A DNA stretch of 64,000 bases, taken from Anaerolineaceae bacterium. Lineage in GTDB: Bacteria; Chloroflexota; Anaerolineae; Aggregatilineales; Phototrophicaceae. Under the pieces are notes generated by a model. The model did no database searches. It was not told the DNA's origin and worked only from the letters and a program-made list of their open reading frames with translations. This document shows, piece after piece, positions 1-8,669 of this stretch. Both the position numbers and the translations under genes were made by a program. The DNA is taken from contig JACKCH010000012.1 of the NCBI GenBank assembly GCA_020634115.1, forward strand, positions 310,001 through 374,000, written 5' to 3'. Every line of letters begins with the position of its first letter. Within the stretch, counting starts at the first letter, position 1.

Positions 1-20
1 TTATTGATGCTGGTTTTGCT

Positions 21-2042
21 TTGCTTCCACTTGCGATCGACTTAATGGAATTGGGGTTTATTGGGTCGAGTATCGCTATTTACGCGCTTACGGCAGCTTT
101 GCTCGGGTTGCATTCCCGGCGTTTCCGGTTGTGGGTATTTGCTGCGCTAATCATTGTGTTTTTTTACCAAGGGCTATCCGCAGTTAGTAATTTTCAACCG
201 ATTGGTGATGTTGTAGCCGATGGGATTTTGATCTATCGTTTTCAACTTCTTTCTGTGATGTTTTACCTGATTTTTGATGGTATGGCATTATATTATTTGT
301 GGCGTTTTCGGCGAAAAATGCGCTCAAGAAGCTTGATGCTGGGGATGGTATTGTTTATCGCCGGTCAAAGTGTTGGTTTCTTAAATCCCGAACTTCAAAT
401 CACCGGTGTTGCGGTAAACCTGGCATCGGTTGCTTCGTTGATTATCAGTTTTAGTGTGTTGCGCCAGGAAATTATTACGCCATTAGCGGATCGTGTAACC
501 CAGGTCGAGGCCATGCACAAGGTGAGCCTGGCGGTCATTAGCCAACTCGCTATTGATACCATTTTGAATCAAATCACCATACAGGCGGCCCGGTGGTTAG
601 AAGCTGATGGCGCAGGAATTTTTCTTAATCAGGGTGGGATTCTGCAACTTGCCGCAGTTTACAATTTGCCCCAGCAATATGTTGATGTTCATGTGCCTTT
701 AGGCTATGGGGTGGCCGGTTCAGTAGCGCAGACGCGCCAGTCGGTTTTGTTGGAGAACTATGGTCGTGATTGGACGGATGCGGTGGATTTGCCTTTGGCG
801 CATGAAACTTTTGGTTCCGTGATTTCGGTCCCCTTAGTTTATGCGAACGAAACAATCGGCGTTCTGATGGTTATTGCCGGTCAGCATGGGCGTTTGTTTC
901 GTCCTGATGATGTTCCGCTTCTGGAGATGTTAGGGGATCAGACCGCGACTGCGATTTCGCATAGTCAATTATACAACAAACAACAGAAACTAATTGAACA
1001 AGTAGAGGCTGCGCGCAGCCAATTAGAGACAGTATTAACCAGCACCGAGAATCCTGTGATTGCTGTAGACCGGAAATTTCGTCTCATCTTTGCAAACCCA
1101 GCGGCTCGTAAACTGGTCAACCGCGATATTATTAACTCGGGAGAGTCATTATTCGAGATTGCTTCACCCGATGTATTGCCCCATTCATACCGAGATATGC
1201 TGCGCGATATAAGGAATTACCAAGCGCATACCTATGAGATCGAGATGAAGGGTAAATTTTACCTTTGTCATATTGCCATGTTAGGGCAGGGGGCAGGATG
1301 GGTTAGTATCCTGAATGATATCACTCAGCTTAAGGAGTTAGACCGGATTCAAAGTGAGATGATTCGTATGACCAGCCATGATCTCAAGAATCCTTTGCAG
1401 GCCGCATTAGCCAATCTGGATTTGTTGATGGATGATCTAGGGGATGGCCCGCAACCTATGATGTTGGAGACGGCACAAGTCATTGAAAAACAGCTTTTGA
1501 GGATGAATCGTATCATCTCTGGAATTCTTGATCTGGAGCGAATTAAGGCAACCAGAACTCCTGAAGAGGTTTGTAATCCTAAAGAAATCGTTCAAGATGC
1601 GCTTGATGAGATGTACTATCTCGCGCAGGACAGGGCAATAGAACTGGTCTGTGAGGTCGAAGAAGGGCTTCCGAATTTTCTGGGACATGAAGAGCAGTTT
1701 AAAAGAGCATTGATTAATTTGATTGAAAATGCAATTAAATTTTCTTTTGAGAATGCTACGGTACATATTCGCGTTCGCCTGACCTCGGCGGGATTACAGT
1801 TTGAGGTTGAGGATCATGGGATTGGTATTCCCGAAGCGTTACAGGCTCATGTTTTTGAGCGTTTTTTTCGTGGTGGACAGCAGGGGCAGAAAGATGCCGC
1901 TCATATCAGTGGTTCTGGGCTAGGTTTAAGCTTGGTCAAAGCGATAGTAGAAAATCACAAAGGGAAAGTATGGTTAAAGAGCAAAGAAAATTTGGGGACG
2001 AAAGTGTTTATCATTATTTCTGATATTTCGTATAGTCATTAA
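21..2042 (+). CDS. Membrane sensor histidine kinase (GAF-PAS-HisKA-HATPase)
   Basis: Sensor kinase that should autophosphorylate on His and pass phosphate to an unidentified response regulator. Numbered from the TTG at 21, residues 12-147 hold about five hydrophobic segments, 165-315 a GAF domain, 335-430 a PAS domain, and about 440-505 the HisKA dimerisation helix with H453 in TSHDLKNPL. The ATPase domain follows, with NLIENAIKFS (N box), DHGIGIP (G1) and GSGLGLSLVK (G2). The frame stays open to the left edge, so the true start may be outside the window; ATG 45 is an alternative. No response regulator is adjacent. The kinase assignment is secure; the ligand is unknown. Confidence 0.9.
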   Translation: MLPLAIDLMELGFIGSSIAIYALTAALLGLHSRRFRLWVFAALIIVFFYQGLSAVSNFQPIGDVVADGILIYRFQLLSVMFYLIFDGMALYYLWRFRRKMRSRSLMLGMVLFIAGQSVGFLNPELQITGVAVNLASVASLIISFSVLRQEIITPLADRVTQVEAMHKVSLAVISQLAIDTILNQITIQAARWLEADGAGIFLNQGGILQLAAVYNLPQQYVDVHVPLGYGVAGSVAQTRQSVLLENYGRDWTDAVDLPLAHETFGSVISVPLVYANETIGVLMVIAGQHGRLFRPDDVPLLEMLGDQTATAISHSQLYNKQQKLIEQVEAARSQLETVLTSTENPVIAVDRKFRLIFANPAARKLVNRDIINSGESLFEIASPDVLPHSYRDMLRDIRNYQAHTYEIEMKGKFYLCHIAMLGQGAGWVSILNDITQLKELDRIQSEMIRMTSHDLKNPLQAALANLDLLMDDLGDGPQPMMLETAQVIEKQLLRMNRIISGILDLERIKATRTPEEVCNPKEIVQDALDEMYYLAQDRAIELVCEVEEGLPNFLGHEEQFKRALINLIENAIKFSFENATVHIRVRLTSAGLQFEVEDHGIGIPEALQAHVFERFFRGGQQGQKDAAHISGSGLGLSLVKAIVENHKGKVWLKSKENLGTKVFIIISDISYSH

Positions 2043-2120
2043 AACAACAAACACAAGCTGTTGCTTCCCAACAAGCGGCTTTCTATCTGTCAGTCCTCAA
2101 CCCACCAAAGCAAACACAAA

Positions 2121-2154
2121 GGGATGCTTATCCACATGCGCGGATAAGCATCCC
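2121..2154 (-). terminator. Rho-independent terminator after the amino acid ABC ATPase
   Basis: A perfect 13-bp inverted repeat (GGGATGCTTATCC, 2121-2133, with 2142-2154) encloses an 8-nt loop. Read on the minus strand the stem is followed by TTTGTGTTTG. It lies 27 bases past the stop of the ABC ATPase gene. It may also stop read-through from the histidine kinase gene on the plus strand. Confidence 0.75.
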
Positions 2155-2180
2155 TATTGTCTCAATCTGTTTCCATGAAC

Positions 2181-2921
2181 CTAGAGGATTTTACTCAAGA
2201 AAAGCTTCAACCGCTCATGCTTCGGATTGTCAAACAAATCAGCAGGTGTTGTTTCCTCAATCTTCTGCCCCTCATCCATAAAAACCACACGATCTGCTGC
2301 CGCTCGGGCAAAGCCCATTTCATGAGTGACAACAACCATCGTCATACCTTCTTTGGCGAGGTTGAGCATCACATCCAAGACCTCCTTAATCATCTCAGGG
2401 TCTAACGCAGAAGTAGGCTCATCAAACAACATGATTTTGGGGTTCATCGCCAGCGCGCGAGCGATTGCAACCCGCTGCTGCTGACCGCCTGAAAGCTTGG
2501 GCGGATAAACATCTGCCTTTTCAGGAATTCCTACCTTTTGCAACTGCTCTCGAGCAATCTGCTCCGCTTCGGCTCGATGACGTTTACGAACAACCTGTTG
2601 TGCCAAAGTCACATTTTCTAAGGCAGTCTTATGCGGAAAAAGATTGAACTGCTGAAAGACCATCCCAACTTCGGCGCGTATCTTGTTAATATCAGTTGAC
2701 TTATGAGTAAGGTGAATGCCATCCACCCATATTTCACCTGAATCTGCCGTTTCAAGATGATTTATACAACGGAGTAGGGTGCTTTTACCGGAGCCACTGG
2801 GGCCAATAATTACCACCACTTCGCCAACATACACATCCAGGCTTACATTTTGGAGGGCATGAACATGCTCCCCGAATGTCTTAGAGATATTTTTCATGCT
2901 GATTATTGGGGACTTGGTCAC
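2181..2921 (-). CDS. Polar amino acid ABC transporter ATP-binding protein (GlnQ/HisP family)
   Basis: Cytoplasmic ATPase that powers import of a polar amino acid with the permease and binding protein encoded just upstream. At 246 residues it has the usual family length. Walker A GPSGSGKST is at 40-48, the ABC signature LSGGQQQR at 143-150 and Walker B MLFDEP at about 164-169. The start is GTG at 2921, preceded by GGGAGGG inside the end of the permease gene; only 5 bases separate the two genes. It is the last gene of the operon, ahead of the hairpin at 2121. The exact substrate cannot be read from the sequence. Confidence 0.93.
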   Translation of the reverse strand: MTKSPIISMKNISKTFGEHVHALQNVSLDVYVGEVVVIIGPSGSGKSTLLRCINHLETADSGEIWVDGIHLTHKSTDINKIRAEVGMVFQQFNLFPHKTALENVTLAQQVVRKRHRAEAEQIAREQLQKVGIPEKADVYPPKLSGGQQQRVAIARALAMNPKIMLFDEPTSALDPEMIKEVLDVMLNLAKEGMTMVVVTHEMGFARAAADRVVFMDEGQKIEETTPADLFDNPKHERLKLFLSKIL

Positions 2922-2926
2922 GGGAC

Positions 2927-3796
2927 TTACCCTCCCTTCTTGTCGGTTTGAAGCATAACTTCGAGATAATTGGTCAACGTTGACAAAATAATCGTTAAGT
3001 TGGCATAAATAAATGATAGGACGAGCAGACCTTCAGGGTAGCGAAAATTGTTGCTGGAATATTGGCGGGTTAATTGCGAAATCTCCTTCACAGCAACTGT
3101 TGAAGCCAGAGAGGTATCCTTCAATAGAAACACAAAGTTATTTGCCAATGCCGGCAGCACGTTACGAATCGCCTGGGGGAGAATGACATGGCGCATTGAT
3201 TGGGCATAATTCATCCCCAGGGAACGTGCTGCTTCCATCTGGCCGCGCCCAATGCTCTCGATACCGGCACGAAACACCTCCGACATGAACGCGCCATAAG
3301 TAAGCGCAAATGCGAGCATAATACGCCAAACGGAATCGATGTCGCGGGTACGCAGACTCGTTGTGGCGATTGTCTCAGGATTGACTCCAAAGATAGTTTG
3401 GGCAAGGTTATCGAGTGGTGACTGAGCAATCCAATCCACAATTGCAGGTGTAATCACAAATGCAAAGATGAGAATAATAACCAGCAATGGCAGCCCACGG
3501 AATATTTCAACATAAAGAGTGGCAATATTGTAAATCAGCGGATTCTTAGAAATACGCCCAAAGGCAGTCACAAGACCGATAATCAGCGCCAGCAGGAAAG
3601 ACCATACCGTGATTTGTATCGTGACTCCAATACCTGGGATAATAAACTCCCAGGCGTCAGTTAGAACAGCATCCGTAAAAATCGAATAAATAATCAGGAC
3701 ATCAAAAAGAAAAAATGCAACTAGCCAACCACGACGGCTAAATAATTGCCCAACTTGCTTAACAAACCGGTCACTAGAGCGAGATGAATCATACAT
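2927..3796 (-). CDS. Polar amino acid ABC transporter permease (HisM/GlnP family)
   Basis: Inner-membrane channel subunit of the amino acid importer, 289 residues. It carries an N-terminal hydrophobic segment (about 27-47) and the core typical of His/Glu/Gln/Arg permeases. The EAA loop that contacts the ATPase is visible around SVFRAGIESIG-like residues ending in QMEAARSLGM. Only one permease gene is present, so the channel is probably a homodimer. It follows the binding protein gene after a strong terminator-like hairpin, which should lower its expression relative to the binding protein. Confidence 0.92.
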   Translation of the reverse strand: MYDSSRSSDRFVKQVGQLFSRRGWLVAFFLFDVLIIYSIFTDAVLTDAWEFIIPGIGVTIQITVWSFLLALIIGLVTAFGRISKNPLIYNIATLYVEIFRGLPLLVIILIFAFVITPAIVDWIAQSPLDNLAQTIFGVNPETIATTSLRTRDIDSVWRIMLAFALTYGAFMSEVFRAGIESIGRGQMEAARSLGMNYAQSMRHVILPQAIRNVLPALANNFVFLLKDTSLASTVAVKEISQLTRQYSSNNFRYPEGLLVLSFIYANLTIILSTLTNYLEVMLQTDKKGG

Positions 3797-3820
3797 TACA
3801 TAATCCTTCCATTCTCATAT

Positions 3821-3859
3821 TAAAAAAATTGCGAGGTGAGTTATACCCCACCTCGCAAT
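3821..3859 (-). terminator. Intercistronic terminator between binding protein and permease
   Basis: An 11-bp inverted repeat (ATTGCGAGGTG at 3828-3838 with 3849-3859, 10-nt loop) is followed on the minus strand by seven T residues. It sits between the solute-binding-protein and permease genes of one ABC operon. A partial terminator here would give excess binding protein over membrane subunits, a common arrangement in such operons. Confidence 0.8.
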
Positions 3860-3882
3860 GTATTAGCTGAGCTTCCAATTAA

Positions 3883-4671
3883 TTAATCAGAAGACTCAAA
3901 CCATTTGGCATAGATCGTATCCCATTCGCCAGTTGCTTGTAGTGCCCACATAGCTGCATTAATCGGGGCAATCAGATCACTACCTGTTGGGTAGGCAAAA
4001 GCCAGACCTTCAATACCCGCCAGGGATTCTTCCAGAGTCACCATACCACCCTGAGCCTCAATGTAGCCTTCGGCTGCCGGACGGTCTACAACAACGGCAT
4101 CAACATCATCGTTCAGAAGCGCCTCAATCGCTGCCCCAAAAGTGTCAAAACTCAACACATGATCCTCGCCAAATAGTGACTTAGCAGTAATTTCATTCGT
4201 TGTGCCAACCTGTGTCGCCACACGGTAGTCGGGGAGGGCCTTAAGACTGGCAGAGTCCGTAAACCGGTCTTCGCCTTCGCGGACAAGCAGCGTCTCATCA
4301 TAGGCCTGGTAGAGACTGGAGAAATCAACACTCTGATCGCGCTCAACCGTATAGGTGATGCCATCTGCCGCAACGTCCCACTGTCCGGTAGCGATGCCGG
4401 CCAACATACCATCCCAGCCCACTTCTTCAAAAACTGGCACGCAGTTCAAGAGGGAGCAGATCGCATTAAATGTATCGTAATCCCAACCAACCGCCTCATT
4501 ATCGTCATTGTAGTAATTATAAGGCGGATAAGCATTTTCAACGGCGATGACAACTTCACGGCCACCCAGATCAGGCCAGGCAACCATATTATCCTGAGCC
4601 ATTGCCCCTAATGTTGGCAGTGCAATAATAAGCACCACAAGCAACGACAACATAAATTTGGTCCGAGACAT
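3883..4671 (-). CDS. Amino acid ABC transporter substrate-binding protein (SBP family 3)
   Basis: Extracytoplasmic receptor of the amino acid importer, 262 residues. A signal peptide covers about 1-25, with a hydrophobic core and cleavage near GAMA-QD; there is no lipobox Cys. The mature part shows the family-3 pattern: VAVENAYPPYNY-like entry, GWDYDTFNAI, then DGMLAGIATGQWDVAADGIT. GGAGGA (4677-4682) precedes the ATG. First gene of a three-gene operon with permease and ATPase downstream. Which amino acid is bound is not evident. Confidence 0.93.
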   Translation of the reverse strand: MSRTKFMLSLLVVLIIALPTLGAMAQDNMVAWPDLGGREVVIAVENAYPPYNYYNDDNEAVGWDYDTFNAICSLLNCVPVFEEVGWDGMLAGIATGQWDVAADGITYTVERDQSVDFSSLYQAYDETLLVREGEDRFTDSASLKALPDYRVATQVGTTNEITAKSLFGEDHVLSFDTFGAAIEALLNDDVDAVVVDRPAAEGYIEAQGGMVTLEESLAGIEGLAFAYPTGSDLIAPINAAMWALQATGEWDTIYAKWFESSD

Positions 4672-4704
4672 CAGTTTCCTCCAAAATAAACTTCAGCGGG
4701 AAAT

Positions 4705-4733
4705 ATTATACTGGTTATCATTCAAGCCTCACC
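4705..4733 (-). promoter_or_regulatory. Putative promoter of the amino acid ABC operon
   Basis: Minus-strand TATAAT (4705-4710) lies about 33 bases upstream of the binding protein ATG, with a weak -35 (GGTGAG, 4728-4733) at 17-nt spacing. The -10 matches consensus; the -35 does not, so an activator may be needed. Confidence 0.4.
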
Positions 4734-4773
4734 AGCCATAATATCTTAACAAGTATACGAAATATTGCCAATT

Positions 4774-5874
4774 TTACTCGGTCACATTAGACAACTGGTC
4801 GCCTATGAAAGGCGCATCCCGGTAGGGTAATTTCTCGGCAATAATGCACTGTTTTTGAACACGGTTCAGCTTTTTGAACGCAGATTCGGCCTTAAGGGCC
4901 GCGCTCCTGTTCGGATAACGCCAGACTGCAATTAGATTTACGGGACGGCGTGATGATGTATAGGCTGCCCCACGCCCAGCATTATGCCGCGCCACACGAC
5001 GGTCTACATCCAGCGCAATCCCAGTGTAAAGGGTGTTATCACTGCATTGCACAACATACATATCCCATGTTTCAGGTGACTGAAGAACATAATAAGCGTG
5101 GCTTTCTGTAGAAACAAAATCTATTGCAATATAGTTTCTGCTAAACGCCAACTGTAAAGCCGCTCGTTGAGCGAGTCGCCATTGATGAGCAATATCCGGG
5201 TCAGTCTGCTTGAGCTTCGCCAGATCAATTGGAGTTTCAATAAACAGCTTAGGCAACCAGGAAACCGGTTCAGTTGGCGATGGTCTGCTATCCCCGGCGC
5301 GCCGGAGGATAAAGGCTTCATCTGAGAGATTTTCTGTCAACGGGGCAGGGGGCTTGCCCGCTGCAAGGCTCTTAACTCGTGGGCTATTTAGAGACCATGT
5401 AACTTCGAGGCGATCCGAAGGTAAACCCGCATTAATGCTATCAGTCATCTCTCCATAGAAATCAATATGATAGATATTGGCAGTTGCGCCAAGCAAGTGC
5501 AGGTTGAGATTGGCGTTACCACGCTGCAGGGGGTCAAATGTCCACGAAATGGTTTTATAGCCACGTTCTAACGCCCAGGTTCGCTGAAACTGCTTGATGG
5601 CAACGCCAATTCCCTGATCTCGGTAGTCGGGATGAACGCCCACCATATGCGACCACAATGACCATGTGCGATTTCGTTGGACAGGGAAAGCGAATCCTAA
5701 ACCGACAACGCGCTGTTCATCATAAGCACCAACCAATAATCCTCCATTGAGAATGATGGCATGAATCATACTGGAGGGTACTGCATCACGCGGGTCAAGT
5801 TGCCAGACAGCAATTTCAAGGTCAACGATTTGCTCAAAAGCTGCAACATCGTCAAGGACTCGATATTCGATCAT
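4774..5874 (-). CDS. GNAT acetyltransferase (COG3375-like) fused to a C-terminal GIY-YIG domain
   Basis: 366 residues in two parts. Residues 1-262 resemble the COG3375 GNAT group: HMVGVHPDYRDQGIGVAIK gives the acetyl-CoA loop (about 77-95), followed by WTFDPLQRGNANLNLHLLGA. Residues 272-345 match the small GIY-YIG family (UPF0213/YhbQ type): YVV at 273-275 in the GIY position, YTG at 283-285 in the YIG position, Arg292/293 in DVDRRVARHNAG, and Glu330 in LKAESAFKKL. The key nuclease residues are therefore present. The frame is unbroken across the junction. It lies 23 bases after the small membrane protein gene and may end the hflX operon. Functions of both domains are inferred. Confidence 0.85.
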   Translation of the reverse strand: MIEYRVLDDVAAFEQIVDLEIAVWQLDPRDAVPSSMIHAIILNGGLLVGAYDEQRVVGLGFAFPVQRNRTWSLWSHMVGVHPDYRDQGIGVAIKQFQRTWALERGYKTISWTFDPLQRGNANLNLHLLGATANIYHIDFYGEMTDSINAGLPSDRLEVTWSLNSPRVKSLAAGKPPAPLTENLSDEAFILRRAGDSRPSPTEPVSWLPKLFIETPIDLAKLKQTDPDIAHQWRLAQRAALQLAFSRNYIAIDFVSTESHAYYVLQSPETWDMYVVQCSDNTLYTGIALDVDRRVARHNAGRGAAYTSSRRPVNLIAVWRYPNRSAALKAESAFKKLNRVQKQCIIAEKLPYRDAPFIGDQLSNVTE

Positions 5875-5897
5875 AGACTCTACGAGAGGATTAATGG

Positions 5898-6146
5898 TTA
5901 TCTGCCAAGCGGTTGAGAGAGTAGTAAACCAATTAACGCGAACAATATACCCAGGTTTTGAGTAATGACGCCGGCCAATTGTAAGAGCTGTGAGTTTGTA
6001 TACACATCAATTACCTGGATCACGAAACTAACCACGACCAGCAAAATGCCAACCACCACCGGCAGACCGCGCCGCCGAGAAAGGAACTCACTGATCCATT
6101 CAATCAGGCGTGCTAAGGAAGAAGAACGATTAATGCGTTTGAACAT
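5898..6146 (-). CDS. Small two-helix membrane protein, unknown
   Basis: 82 residues: a basic N-terminus (about 1-27, rich in Arg and Ser), then two hydrophobic segments at about 28-48 and 56-78. No recognised family. It starts 2 bases after the hflX stop and is therefore probably translated with it. No motif suggests an enzymatic role. Confidence 0.65.
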   Translation of the reverse strand: MFKRINRSSSLARLIEWISEFLSRRRGLPVVVGILLVVVSFVIQVIDVYTNSQLLQLAGVITQNLGILFALIGLLLSQPLGR

Positions 6147-6148
6147 GA

Positions 6149-7468
6149 TTATTTACTCGAAATCACATGGGCTTTCAAGCGTTCGTATAAAAATCCAGGA
6201 ACGAGAGCGGTTACTCGTGACCCATTGGCTGTGTGTTCCTGTGACTCAACCGTGGCCGTTTCAAATAGCATGGAGAGCAAATCGCCGCGATCATAGGGTA
6301 TCAGCAGCGTTACCTGGCGCATCGATGCAGCCAATGTATCCTCGATTGCCGCCAGTAAATCATCCATACCAACCCCACTCGCATCTGAGACAAAGACCTC
6401 AGCAGAATAAGTATCATAGGCATCGCGTATAGGCGACTCTGACAACAAATCCATCTTGTTCCACGCTAAAATGCGTGGAATCGGCGGCACATCCAGTTCG
6501 GCTAAAGTATCTTCAACGGCTTCAATATGTTGTGCAGCATTAGAATGGGCTGTGTCTACAACGTGTATCAGCAAATTCGCACTGACCACTTCTTCCAGTG
6601 TTGCACGAAAAGCCGCAATCAACGTTGTCGGCAGTTTCTGAATAAATCCGACCGTATCTGTCATAATGACCTGGCGTCCTGAAGGCAGAGTCACCCGGCG
6701 AGACAACGGGTCTAAGGTGGCGAAAAGCTGATCCGCTATGTAAATATCGTCACCAGTCAAGGCTTTCAGCAATGTAGATTTACCAGCATTGGTGTAACCA
6801 ACTAATGAAACAATCGGGATGCCAGCACGGTGGCGCTGCTGCCGGTGTTGCTGGCGGTGCAGACGGACCCGTTCTAAATCCACCTTAAGTTTATCAATTT
6901 TACGTCGGATTTCACGCCGATCAACTTCAAGCTGCGTTTCACCTGGCCCGCGTAACCCAACGCCAGCGGCGCCACCTCGGGCCGCGCCACCGCCAGCCTG
7001 TCTGACCAGATGTGTCCACTGGCGGGTAAGGCGGGGTAAACGATACTCATATTGTGCCAATTCAACCTGAAGTGAACCTTCTCTAGTGCGGGCGTGCTGG
7101 GCGAAAATGTCCAGGATTAAGACGGTTCGGTCAATGACTCGAATATCTTCGCCAAACAGCCTCTCAAGTTCACGTTGATGACGAGGTGATAGCTCATCAT
7201 CGAAAATAATGACCTGGGCTTGCGCTTCAAGCGCCGCCTCTCGAATTTCCACTGCCTTGCCGGAGCCAATGAAGGTGTTGGGGTCAATTTGATGGAGATT
7301 CTGGGTCGCTTCTCCAACCACAGTCATTCCCGCAGTATTTGCGAGAATGGACAGTTCTTTTAATGAATCATGTAGCGTAAGCAGTGGTCGTGTGCCAGAT
7401 AATTCAGCACCGACGACAAATACACGTTCATACTCAGAAGTATTGTTGACTTGATATTGCTTAGACAT
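6149..7468 (-). CDS. hflX: GTPase HflX
   Basis: Ribosome-associated GTPase that in characterised bacteria splits or rescues stalled 70S ribosomes. 439 residues, normal length. The N-terminal HflX domain contains IIFDDELSPRHQRELE and the glycine-rich AGGGAARGGAAGVGLRGPGE. A coiled region (about 185-215) leads into the G domain with GYTNAGKST (G1), DTVGF (G3) and NKMD (G4). The start overlaps the end of the upstream aminotransferase gene by 8 bases, so the two are translationally linked. Confidence 0.95.
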   Translation of the reverse strand: MSKQYQVNNTSEYERVFVVGAELSGTRPLLTLHDSLKELSILANTAGMTVVGEATQNLHQIDPNTFIGSGKAVEIREAALEAQAQVIIFDDELSPRHQRELERLFGEDIRVIDRTVLILDIFAQHARTREGSLQVELAQYEYRLPRLTRQWTHLVRQAGGGAARGGAAGVGLRGPGETQLEVDRREIRRKIDKLKVDLERVRLHRQQHRQQRHRAGIPIVSLVGYTNAGKSTLLKALTGDDIYIADQLFATLDPLSRRVTLPSGRQVIMTDTVGFIQKLPTTLIAAFRATLEEVVSANLLIHVVDTAHSNAAQHIEAVEDTLAELDVPPIPRILAWNKMDLLSESPIRDAYDTYSAEVFVSDASGVGMDDLLAAIEDTLAASMRQVTLLIPYDRGDLLSMLFETATVESQEHTANGSRVTALVPGFLYERLKAHVISSK

Positions 7469-8669
7469 GATTGGCCTGAGTTGTGGAAATACTGGGTTTA
7501 TAATTAGAAGTATACCAGGTTTCTAGCCGGGTTAGCGCTTCATCGAGACGGTCATCAGGTACACTTACGCTTAATCGAATATAATGCTCGCCACCATGAC
7601 CATAAGCCCCGCCAGGAGCTAAAGCAACACGTGCTTGGGTCAACACCTGTTCGATATACTCTTCGGCAGAACCATGTTTAACTCTGGCCCAAATGTAGAG
7701 TGTTCCTTTGGGGTTTTCCGCCTCCAGACCAATTTGCGGCAAAGTCTGCATTATGCGATCACGCCGCCGCTGATAAATCAGATTACGTTCGTCTATCCAG
7801 GTGCGCGGTGTATGATCTAACGCCGCGATACCGGCGTCATAAATGGCGTGGAAATGTCCGCTATCCACATTACTTTTTACCTGCAAAAGAGTTTGCAGCG
7901 CCTGAGCGTTGCCAACTGCTGCACCCAGTCGCCAACCACCCATGTTGAAAGTTTTTGAAAAGGACATAAATTCAACGGTACAGGTCATTGCATCCGGAGC
8001 GGACAACGCACTACTCGCTCGATAACCATCAAAGGTTACTTCCACATAGGGGTTATCGGAAAGCAAGAGAATGTCATTTTGTATGCTGAATGCTACCAAA
8101 TCACGGTAGAAATCAACGTTAGCGGTTGCGCCAGTAGGATTATTAGGATAATTGACCCATAGGACTTTGGCACGGGCAGCAATTTGATCGGGAATATCGC
8201 TTACATCTACCAGGTATTGGTTTTCAGCCCGCATCGGCAGCCAGTGAACTTCAGCACCCGCGAGACGCGCGCCGGTAGCATAAGAAGGATAACTCACATC
8301 CGGCACGAGCGATATATCCCCGGCATCCAGATAGCCAAGAGACATATTCACGATGCCTTCCTTGCTACCAATCAGGGGGAGTACCTCTGTATCGGGATTT
8401 AGACTCACACCGAACCGATGTTGATAGTAGCGCGCAACAGCCTCACGAAATGCTGGAATCCCCTGGTAGCCTGAGTAACCGTGTTTACTGGGGTCAAACA
8501 CCGCTTTCTGCATGGCATCCAATACATGCGGCGGCGGCGGCATATCCGGGTTGCCAATGTCCAGACGGATAATGTCCAGATTTTGGGCTTGCATTTCGCG
8601 CATACGCTGTCCGATGACGGCAAAAAAATAGGGGGGAAGACGTTGCAACCGGCTTGATATTTCAGGCAC
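7461..8669 (-). CDS. PLP-dependent aminotransferase, probable LL-diaminopimelate aminotransferase
   Basis: Fold-type I aminotransferase of 402 residues, closest in pattern to the DapL group that converts tetrahydrodipicolinate to LL-diaminopimelate for lysine and peptidoglycan. Visible marks are RLPPYFFAVI at the N-terminus, DIGNPDMP, GSKEGI, the WVNYPNNPTGA loop, SFSKTFNMGGWRLG with the PLP lysine, and KSNVDSG. The start is GTG 8669, sharing one base with the TAG stop of the upstream kinase gene. An asd gene elsewhere in the window would act earlier in the same pathway. Other amino acid substrates remain possible. Confidence 0.85.
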   Translation of the reverse strand: MPEISSRLQRLPPYFFAVIGQRMREMQAQNLDIIRLDIGNPDMPPPPHVLDAMQKAVFDPSKHGYSGYQGIPAFREAVARYYQHRFGVSLNPDTEVLPLIGSKEGIVNMSLGYLDAGDISLVPDVSYPSYATGARLAGAEVHWLPMRAENQYLVDVSDIPDQIAARAKVLWVNYPNNPTGATANVDFYRDLVAFSIQNDILLLSDNPYVEVTFDGYRASSALSAPDAMTCTVEFMSFSKTFNMGGWRLGAAVGNAQALQTLLQVKSNVDSGHFHAIYDAGIAALDHTPRTWIDERNLIYQRRRDRIMQTLPQIGLEAENPKGTLYIWARVKHGSAEEYIEQVLTQARVALAPGGAYGHGGEHYIRLSVSVPDDRLDEALTRLETWYTSNYKPSISTTQANHV

